20,865 nt of DNA from Bacillota bacterium (GTDB lineage: Bacteria > Bacillota > Desulfitobacteriia > Desulfitobacteriales > Desulfitobacteriaceae). Position 1 is the stretch's first letter; each line of letters starts with the position of its first letter. Shown here in pieces: positions 15,910 to 20,865 of this stretch. Under the pieces are notes generated by a model. That model saw only the letters and a list, made by a program, of their open reading frames with translations, did no database searches and was not told where the DNA came from. A program made the position numbers and the translations under genes. The stretch is from positions 1 through 20,865 of the forward strand of contig JAEWCM010000203.1 in NCBI GenBank assembly GCA_023390635.1, written 5' to 3'.

Positions 15910-17484
15910 ATGGAGAAGAATTATAGTGACGTTTATCGCGAAAATATATATTACGACCAAAGATTAAGGCTTATGGTTGATATTGGGAAAATGGGATATA
16001 AAGAAGAAGATTTTCACTCTTTGGAAGAAAAAATTCGTCAGGCATACAAGGAAAATGAGGATCTGGAAGGAGGTGCCCTGGCCAATCCTGATGAAGAGAG
16101 AATGGTGGGGCACTATTGGCTGCGAAATCCCCAGCTGGCCCCAGGTCAGGAAATCCGTACTGCCATTGAACAGACTTTAGTGAAAATCAAAGACTTTGTT
16201 TATCAAATTCATCGCGGGGAAATTTGCGGACAACAAGGTCTTTTTCAAAATGTCCTGGTAATTGGTATTGGCGGATCTAGTCTAGGCAGCCGCTTTTTGT
16301 CTCAAGCCTTAAGAACGGATCGGGACAGGATGAGGCTGTTCTTTATCAATAATACGGATCCGGATGGAATTGATCAGGTGATGGCTCCACTTCAACATGA
16401 GTTGGGACAAACTCTGGTTTTGGTTATATCGAAAAGTGGAGGGACCACTGAAACTCGCAATGGAATGGAAGAAGTCAGGCATCTCTATGGTGGGCAAGAG
16501 TTGGATTTTGCCCGCCATGCTGTGGCAGTAACCCTGGATCATAGCTCTCTCGCACAATTGAGCCAACAGGAAGGTTGGCTTGAGGTTTTTCCTATGTGGG
16601 ACTGGATTGGTGGGAGAACCTCTGTTTTGTCGGCAGTCGGTTTACTGCCGCTGGCCTTGCAAGGGATCGATGTGGACTTGCTCTTGCAAGGTGCAAGGGA
16701 ATGCGATCTGGTAACCAGACGGCAGGATACGCGACATAATCCGGCGGCTCTATTGGCTATGACATGGTACCTATTCACCCAAGGTCATGGAGGAAAATCT
16801 ATAATCATATTACCTTATAAGGATCGGCTGGAATTGTTCTCCCAGTATTTTCAGCAATTGGTGATGGAGTCTTTGGGGAAAGCCTTTGATCGAGCAGACG
16901 AGCTAGTCAATCAAGGAATTGCGGTCTGGGGCAACAAAGGGGCAACGGACCAACACTCTTATTTGCAGCAGCTTCTTGAAGGCCCCAATGATTTTTTTGT
17001 CACTTTTATTGAGGTACTTATGGATAGAAAAACAGCATCACCCTTAATTGGAAAGTATACCAGCAGTGGGGACTATCTCCATGCCTTTTTATATGGGACA
17101 AGGGATGCACTCAATAAGCAGGGTAGAAAATCATTGGTCATTACGCTTGACAATTTGGACGAATACACGTTAGGCGTGCTGGTCGCCCTTTGTGAAAGAA
17201 CAGTGGGATTTTATGCTTCATTAATTAATGTGAATGCTTATCATCAGCCGGCAGTTGAGCTGGGTAAGGAAAGTGCCGCCAGACTGATTGATATGCAGCA
17301 ACAGATTATTATTTTTTTGACTCAGGCACAGGGAAAGAAATATACTGTAGAGGAGTTAGCTGAAGCGATCGGGGCGGAAGAAGAAATTATGTTTAGTCTG
17401 CTTCGCCATCTGGGGGCTAACAGCAGAGGCGGAGTCAAAACGGATGTTCAGGAAGATCTCTTCCGCAATCAATATTGGATTTGA
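15910..17484 (+). CDS. pgi: Glucose-6-phosphate isomerase
   Basis: A 524-residue cytoplasmic enzyme interconverting glucose-6-phosphate and fructose-6-phosphate. Substrate-binding blocks are GIGGSSLGSRF (119-129) and SKSGGTTETRNG (174-185). The W-D-W-I-G-G-R-T-S block is at 230-238. Predicted catalytic residues are Glu320 (VMESLGK), His349 (TDQHSY) and Lys453 (ELGKESA). It is longer than the roughly 450-residue Bacillus enzyme. The C-terminal region after about 478 forms a small helical tail (EELAEAIGAEEEIMFSLLRH). The ATG at 15910 has AAGGAG six bases upstream. A longer frame from TTG at 15844 lacks such a site. tcdA follows 107 bases later with no terminator between. Confidence 0.94.
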   Translation: MEKNYSDVYRENIYYDQRLRLMVDIGKMGYKEEDFHSLEEKIRQAYKENEDLEGGALANPDEERMVGHYWLRNPQLAPGQEIRTAIEQTLVKIKDFVYQIHRGEICGQQGLFQNVLVIGIGGSSLGSRFLSQALRTDRDRMRLFFINNTDPDGIDQVMAPLQHELGQTLVLVISKSGGTTETRNGMEEVRHLYGGQELDFARHAVAVTLDHSSLAQLSQQEGWLEVFPMWDWIGGRTSVLSAVGLLPLALQGIDVDLLLQGARECDLVTRRQDTRHNPAALLAMTWYLFTQGHGGKSIIILPYKDRLELFSQYFQQLVMESLGKAFDRADELVNQGIAVWGNKGATDQHSYLQQLLEGPNDFFVTFIEVLMDRKTASPLIGKYTSSGDYLHAFLYGTRDALNKQGRKSLVITLDNLDEYTLGVLVALCERTVGFYASLINVNAYHQPAVELGKESAARLIDMQQQIIIFLTQAQGKKYTVEELAEAIGAEEEIMFSLLRHLGANSRGGVKTDVQEDLFRNQYWI

Positions 17485-17591
17485 TAGTCGGAATCGATGT
17501 TTATTTGAAAATGGAACAGAAGGATTATGCAAGAATCGGAATAGTCGGAGAAGAAGATTAAAGAGAGATAATAGGAGATAAGGAGAGAGTT

Positions 17592-18350
17592 ATGCAGCAT
17601 CGATTTTCAAGAACAGAAATTTTGGTGGGGCTAGAAGGAATAGAAAAGTTAAAGAATAGTACGGTCATGATCTTTGGAATTGGGGGAGTAGGTTCTTATA
17701 CCGCCGAAGCATTGGCCCGGGCAGGGGTGGGGCACTTAATTTTGGTGGATTTTGATGAGATTTGTCTTACAAACATAAATCGGCAACTCCATGCCCTTAC
17801 TTCTACGGTAGGAAAAGCCAAGGTAGAAGTGATGAAAGAGCGGATTATGGAGATTAATCCCAAGGCAATTGTTGAAGGAATTAAAGAATTTTATTCGGGT
17901 GAGGCAGCTGAGCGAATGCTGAACCGTCCCCTTGACTATGTGGTAGATGCCATTGATACGGTGACAGGAAAGGTCAGCTTGATTAAAGAATGCTTACGGC
18001 GAGAGATTCCGGTCATCTCGAGTATGGGAGCAGGCAATCGGATTACGGCTGAAAACTATCGGGTTACGGATATTTCCAAGACCAGCGGGGATCCCTTAGC
18101 TAAAGCAGTGCGCAAATTGCTGCGCAAGGAAGGGATTGCCTCGGGAGTAAAAGTGGTCTATTCTTCCGATCCGCCGCTAAAGCCCCTGTCCGGTGCTGCT
18201 GATTGCCGGAATAATTGTATATGTCCCGGGGGAGATGCTCACTGTGCTGTGAAAAAACAAATTCCCGGCAGTATTTCTTTTGTCCCCTCAGTTGTGGGGC
18301 TGCTGATTGGCGGGGAAGTGACCCGAAGTCTGCTGGAGCGGCCTGTCTGA
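17592..18350 (+). CDS. tcdA: tRNA threonylcarbamoyladenosine dehydratase (TcdA/ThiF family)
   Basis: A 252-residue E1-like enzyme. TcdA activates t6A37 of tRNA with ATP and closes it to the cyclic form, ct6A. The nucleotide-binding loop FGIGGVGSYTAEALAR is at 28-43, followed by VDFDEI and the N-I-N-R-Q motif that contacts ATP. The block SMGAGNR at 144-150 is typical of TcdA and separates it from ThiF and MoeB. A cysteine cluster, C205-x3-C209-x-C211-x6-C218, interrupts the region before QIPGS and may bind a metal or FeS cluster. This is inferred from spacing only. The ATG has AAGGAGAG at good distance. It is the last gene before a strong terminator and may be cotranscribed with pgi. Confidence 0.92.
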   Translation: MQHRFSRTEILVGLEGIEKLKNSTVMIFGIGGVGSYTAEALARAGVGHLILVDFDEICLTNINRQLHALTSTVGKAKVEVMKERIMEINPKAIVEGIKEFYSGEAAERMLNRPLDYVVDAIDTVTGKVSLIKECLRREIPVISSMGAGNRITAENYRVTDISKTSGDPLAKAVRKLLRKEGIASGVKVVYSSDPPLKPLSGAADCRNNCICPGGDAHCAVKKQIPGSISFVPSVVGLLIGGEVTRSLLERPV

Positions 18351-18392
18351 TCAAAATTGATCTGAATTAAATTAATACTGTAGAATAAACAA

Positions 18393-18458
18393 AGTCTTTT
18401 CCGATGGTTTTTAGCTTATACTTAGGGGCTCTAAGCGAATCGGAGAAGGCTTTTTATT
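18393..18458 (+). terminator. Intrinsic terminator after tcdA
   Basis: AGTCTTTTCCGAT (18393-18405) pairs with ATCGGAGAAGGCT (18439-18451) over 13 bp, including two G-U pairs, and is followed by a T5 run. The large loop contains a smaller hairpin, CTTAG-ggggct-CTAAG. Confidence 0.75.
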
Positions 18459-18472
18459 TATCACCTCTCAGC

Positions 18473-18531
18473 AATTAATATTTTCAATATATTTATTAAT
18501 AATATTAATAAATATATTGAAAATATTAATT
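18473..18531. repeat. Perfect 59-bp AT-rich palindrome
   Basis: Every base from 18473 to 18501 is complementary to its partner from 18531 down to 18503, around a single central A at 18502: 29-bp arms with no mismatch. Only one C-G pair occurs (18485/18519). It lies between the tcdA terminator and the DUF2089 operon and has no T-run, so it is not a typical terminator. It could be an operator, a cruciform site or a protein-binding site. Confidence 0.93.
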
Positions 18532-18545
18532 CGATGAAGTAGTAT
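18517..18545 (+). promoter_or_regulatory. Candidate promoter of the DUF2089 operon
   Basis: TTGAAA (18517-18522) lies inside the right arm of the palindrome. With a 17-base spacer comes TAGTAT (18540-18545), within a TATA-rich stretch. A transcript would begin about 40 bases before the first start codon. Occupancy of the palindrome would block the -35 box. Confidence 0.45.
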
Positions 18546-18594
18546 ATAAATGTAGATAAAACAACATGGATAAAACATATATCAAGGTGCTTAA

Positions 18595-19014
18595 GTGGGT
18601 GGTGAAAAAGTGAAGTACAAAATGCCGGCAAAATGTCCTGTATGTTCAGGAGAATTAGCAGTAACCAGGTTAACTTGCACCCGCTGTTCTACCGTCATTG
18701 AAGGAGAATTTACCCCTTGTAAATTTTGCCGTTTACCTGCCGAACAGATGGAATTTATTGAAGCCTTTATTAAATGCCGGGGCAATATAAAAGAAGTAGA
18801 AAAAGAGCTGGGAATTTCCTATCCGACGGTACGCAGTAGATTGGACGGAGTCATTGAATCTCTGGGATATTCTCCTGCCAAAGAGAGTTCTCAGGCTGAA
18901 GCGGACCGCAGACAAGGGATTTTAGAAGCCTTGGAACGGGGGGAGATCACGGCACGGGAGGCAGCTCGGCTTTTACGCAAAGAAGAGTTGAATAGTGGAA
19001 AGGAGCAAAAGTGA
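18595..19014 (+). CDS. DUF2089 family protein: zinc ribbon plus helix-turn-helix
   Basis: A 139-residue putative transcription regulator. Cys14-x2-Cys17 and Cys28-x2-Cys31 form a zinc ribbon (CPVC, CTRC). More cysteines follow at 42 and 45. A helix-turn-helix, GNIKEVEKELGISYPTVRSR, is at 63-82. The C-terminal helices ILEALERGEITAREAARLLR (109-128) closely resemble the N-terminus of the next protein. The start is GTG (18595) after AAGGTG. A second GTG at 18610 (giving MKYKMPAKC, nearer to the usual family opening) is also possible. Its TGA overlaps the start codons of the next gene, so the two are translationally coupled. DNA binding, perhaps to the palindrome just upstream, is inferred. Confidence 0.86.
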   Translation: MGGEKVKYKMPAKCPVCSGELAVTRLTCTRCSTVIEGEFTPCKFCRLPAEQMEFIEAFIKCRGNIKEVEKELGISYPTVRSRLDGVIESLGYSPAKESSQAEADRRQGILEALERGEITAREAARLLRKEELNSGKEQK

Positions 19015-19475
19015 TGAAAGAAGAAAAGCTAAAGGTTCTGGAAATGATCCAAGAGGGAAAGATTACAGCTGACGAAGGAATGGAACTGTTGAAAGCGATC
19101 GAAGAAAGCAATGAGCAAGAAAACGGACGACACATTTATAATGGAGGGGAAGTCTCGGGGGTTGAAGAGGGAGTAAAAGGGAAATATAGGGATAAGTTTT
19201 TGCGAATCAGAGTAAACGGGGATAAAGTAAAGAAGGTTAATGTTAATATTCCCCTTCCCCTCCTTAAGTATGGAACGAAGCTCATCAATTACGGTATGAA
19301 TTTTGTTCCCCAGGAGGCTAAAGCTGAAATGGAGAAGAAGGGGATTGACTTGGAAGCTCTGGATTTAGATGAAATCGTCCGTCTGGTGGAGCAAGATGCC
19401 CACGGCAAACTGGTAGACATTGATTTGGAGAATGAGGAGGATGGGAAGATGCAGGTGGAGATCTGTGTGGATTAA
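19011..19475 (+). CDS. YvlB/LiaX-like protein with SHOCT-like N-terminal module
   Basis: A 154-residue protein. The first about 30 residues (LKVLEMIQEGKITADEGMEL) form the two-helix SHOCT-like module seen in YvlB and LiaX. A linker follows, then a small beta region with FLRIRVNG and VNVNIPLPLL at about 64-83, and an acidic C-terminus. It lacks the long DUF4097 beta-helix of full-length YvlB. Starts GTG (19011) and ATG (19014) are both served by AAGGAG. They overlap the DUF2089 stop. In enterococci LiaX takes part in sensing cell-envelope damage, and a related role here is by analogy only. Probably cytoplasmic: no signal peptide or membrane helix. Confidence 0.8.
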   Translation: MMKEEKLKVLEMIQEGKITADEGMELLKAIEESNEQENGRHIYNGGEVSGVEEGVKGKYRDKFLRIRVNGDKVKKVNVNIPLPLLKYGTKLINYGMNFVPQEAKAEMEKKGIDLEALDLDEIVRLVEQDAHGKLVDIDLENEEDGKMQVEICVD

Positions 19476-19788
19476 ATCCAGACCGGCATTTTTCATCATT
19501 ATCAGACTCCATTGGAAACACTCTTCCCTCATGGGGGTTTTTAGAGGAATGAACATTCCTCTTCCGCTTTTTATTCTCAAAGATCTAATTGAATCGTTGG
19601 ATCAGCTAACGGCAGCATGTGCATGGGTTTCTCGCCATTGCGGGAAAAATAACAGCCAGCTTTTTTTGAAAATCAGGCCGCTGCTCCAAACATTGCTGGC
19701 TATGGAAAGGGAGTTAGGGAAGCAAGGAAGAATAAAATTGGTTGAAGTTGAAGATGAGAATATCGGAGTATTTGTTGAACTGTATTAA
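19465..19788 (+). CDS. Small protein sharing the NIPLPL motif with its neighbour (unrecognised)
   Basis: A 107-residue protein if the GTG at 19465 is used. This start has AGGTGGAG four bases upstream and overlaps the preceding gene by 11 bases. It contains FIIIRLHW and MNIPLPLFIL, matching in order the FLRIRVNG and VNIPLPLLKY blocks of the upstream protein. A helical middle (QLFLKIRPLLQTLLAMEREL) and an acidic end (LVEVEDENIGVFVELY) follow. If only the ATG at 19549 is used, the protein has 79 residues and loses the shared first block. No membrane helix is certain. It sits inside the operon, 40 bases before the YvlD gene. Function unknown. Confidence 0.6.
   Translation: MWIKSRPAFFIIIRLHWKHSSLMGVFRGMNIPLPLFILKDLIESLDQLTAACAWVSRHCGKNNSQLFLKIRPLLQTLLAMERELGKQGRIKLVEVEDENIGVFVELY
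19543..19562. repeat. 20-base inverted repeat inside the third operon gene
   Basis: AGAGGAATG-aa-CATTCCTCT, 9-bp perfect arms. As RNA it would form a hairpin covering an internal AGAGGA plus ATG (19549). It may limit internal initiation or be incidental. Confidence 0.55.
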
Positions 19789-19828
19789 TAGTTCTATCAG
19801 CAAAATTCAGTAAGAAAGGAGGCAAGGG

Positions 19829-20170
19829 ATGAGAAAAGGGTTATTGCTCATTCTTATTAACGGATTGGCCTTTTATCTGGCTTCATTAATATATCCTGCC
19901 ATGGAAGTTCACTCACTGTGGATTTTTTTAGGAGCAGGAGTGATCTTAGCGCTGGTTAATCTATTAATAAGGCCATTTCTGCTCCTTTTAACCTTGCCGC
20001 TCAATTTTCTAACACTAGGTCTTTTTACCTTGGTTATTAATAGCTGGATGGTAATCTTAACGGCTTTTTTTCTGCCAGGGTTAGTGATGCCTGGATTTTG
20101 GGCCGCCTTGGTAACGGCAGTGATAATTTCTGTGATGAACTGGTTGGTTAAAGGGACCGACCTAAAATAG
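19829..20170 (+). CDS. yvlD: YvlD-like four-helix membrane protein (phage holin family 4 type)
   Basis: A 113-residue, very hydrophobic protein with four predicted membrane helices (about 3-22, 30-50, 54-82, 88-106). The conserved family segment VNLLIRPFLLLLTLPLNFLT lies at about 43-62, with the typical N-x-x-I-R-P motif. It belongs to the YvlD group, named as holins only by similarity of topology. It is known from Bacillus operons with YvlB and PspC-like proteins rather than from lysis cassettes. AAAGGAGG lies six bases before the ATG. It is the last gene of the DUF2089 operon and is followed by a hairpin. No endolysin gene is near, so a holin role is unlikely. Confidence 0.88.
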   Translation: MRKGLLLILINGLAFYLASLIYPAMEVHSLWIFLGAGVILALVNLLIRPFLLLLTLPLNFLTLGLFTLVINSWMVILTAFFLPGLVMPGFWAALVTAVIISVMNWLVKGTDLK

Positions 20171-20175
20171 AACGG

Positions 20176-20219
20176 ATGGGGTGTAATAGAGTTTCCGATT
20201 AGCTCTTTTTACACCCCAT
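20176..20219 (+). terminator. Terminator-like hairpin after yvlD
   Basis: ATGGGGTGTAA (20176-20186) pairs perfectly with TTACACCCCAT (20209-20219), and an inner AGAG/CTCT pairing extends the stem. No T-run follows, so termination efficiency is uncertain. Confidence 0.6.
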
Positions 20220-20539
20220 TGTCATTAGTCTAGGCTTCTATCATCTGAGGACGGTCCTTGTAAGTGTTATAAGGAAAAAAGACTTAAATTTTCAGAATAT
20301 TCATGAATTTACTGCAAGTAAAGGCTAAAAAAACAGATTTATTTATCTATACATGAAATTATCACAATAAGTGATAAGCTATGTTGGGAGGACATCTGGA
20401 TTGTTGTTGGGTTCTACAGGAATTATCAAATCCTTCTGGAATTTTGTGGCGAAGAAGTACATATAATGACTGCAAAGTATGGGGTCCTGAACATGGCTAA
20501 TAAAAATACATCTTTTTGTGTGAATTAAGGAGGTTAGGG
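20220..20539 (+). other. 320-base spacer before the histidine kinase gene
   Basis: No convincing gene. All frames hold only short ORFs, such as a 39-codon ATG frame from 20380 with no ribosome site. The only candidate signals are a SigH-like promoter (20272-20300) and the AAGGAGG of the kinase gene (20527-20533). Confidence 0.6.
20272..20300 (+). promoter_or_regulatory. Possible SigH-type promoter
   Basis: AGGAAAA (20272-20278), a 13-base spacer and TCAGAATAT (20292-20300) resemble the SigH pattern AGGAWWW / RnnGAATww, with a mismatch at R. It would give a long leader of about 230 bases before the kinase start. Confidence 0.25.
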
Positions 20540-20865
20540 GTGGTAAAAGTGCAAAGACATATTCTCGTAACAAAAGAAAATCGGGAAAAGTTGAATTGGG
20601 AAGATCAAATGACCGCTTTAAATAATTTGAGACAAATTACGGAATTAGTAGCGGAAATTGGTCATGAGGTCAGAAATCCGCTGGCCACAGTGAGGGGTTT
20701 ATTGCAGATTTTATTAGCTAAAACAACGAGTGTAAAAGAGCGTGATTATTATAGCCTGATGATTGGAGAACTGGACAGGGCTAATAATCTGCTCAATGAA
20801 TTTCTGACGTTGGCAAGGACGAGGCCATTTCAAGCACAGTGGGATAATCTCAATCAAATCTTGAC
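20540..20865 (+). CDS. Sensor histidine kinase, N-terminal fragment
   Basis: The first 108 codons of a two-component kinase, cut by the window end. A short leader (1-30) leads directly into the HisKA dimerisation domain. The phosphoacceptor is His42 in EIGHEVRNPLATVRGLLQIL, and a second helix contains YYSLMIGELDRANNLLNEFL. This H-box resembles sporulation-type kinases (KinA-E) and other Firmicute kinases that phosphorylate Spo0F- or Spo0A-like partners. No PAS, GAF or membrane segment precedes it, so signal input must come from partner proteins or from the missing C-terminal part. The start is GTG (20540), six bases after AAGGAGG. A second GTG at 20549 is in frame. Confidence 0.87.
   Translation, partial: MVKVQRHILVTKENREKLNWEDQMTALNNLRQITELVAEIGHEVRNPLATVRGLLQILLAKTTSVKERDYYSLMIGELDRANNLLNEFLTLARTRPFQAQWDNLNQIL

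Noticed and set aside
19829..20170. Possible prophage holin
   Set aside because: No endolysin, tail or other phage genes are nearby. The protein belongs to the YvlD-like group and sits in a YvlB-type operon.
20340..20526. Open frame containing WIVVGFYRNYQILLEFCGEE and ending just before the kinase gene
   Set aside because: It has no standard start codon with a ribosome site except late internal ATGs, and no family resemblance. It was considered as a lost kinase sensor domain but nothing supports that.

Overview
The window looks like a chromosomal segment of a low-to-moderate-GC, probably endospore-forming Firmicute. The gene families and the Peptococcaceae-type versions of them (Mn catalase, PPK2, DUF2089, YvlB/YvlD relatives, long Pgi, Cys-rich TcdA) suggest the Desulfosporosinus/Desulfitobacterium neighbourhood. 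That placement is inference from gene content. Strong AGGAGG-type ribosome sites are general, and many genes start with TTG or GTG. There is no rRNA, tRNA, CRISPR array, insertion sequence or phage module.

Layout. Positions 1-83 (-) hold the first codons of a manganese catalase. A 515-base spacer with one doubtful small ORF follows. Then come a PPK2-type polyphosphate kinase (+), a bidirectional terminator, and two minus-strand membrane genes: a four-helix ion-channel-like protein with a divergent filter and an LtaS-type lipoteichoic acid synthase. Next on the plus strand are trmB and a large RecB/Cas4-type nuclease plus XPD/DinG-type helicase fusion. A convergent 53-codon membrane ORF ends 4 bases inside the helicase gene. 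After that are a threonine aldolase with its terminator, an ECF sigma factor translationally coupled to a DUF4179-type anti-sigma factor, and a small protein built on a (Gly-Leu-X)n repeat.

A bidirectional terminator separates this from a four-gene minus-strand operon (15611 to 11559): an anchored SGNH/GDSL hydrolase, a DUF4358 lipoprotein, an AlgI-type MBOAT acyltransferase and an AlgJ/DHHW-type SGNH protein. Together they look like a machine that moves acetyl groups across the membrane onto a surface polymer. Divergent from it are pgi and tcdA.

The right-hand end holds the most interesting group. It comprises a zinc-ribbon/HTH DUF2089 protein, a YvlB/LiaX-like protein carrying the same short helical module, a small protein sharing an 'NIPLPL' motif with its neighbour, and a YvlD-type four-helix membrane protein. 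The genes are tightly packed and lie downstream of a perfect 59-bp palindrome whose right arm contains a possible -35 box. By analogy with yvlABCD and LiaX this may be an envelope-stress system with its own regulator. The window ends inside a histidine kinase that has no N-terminal sensor domain.
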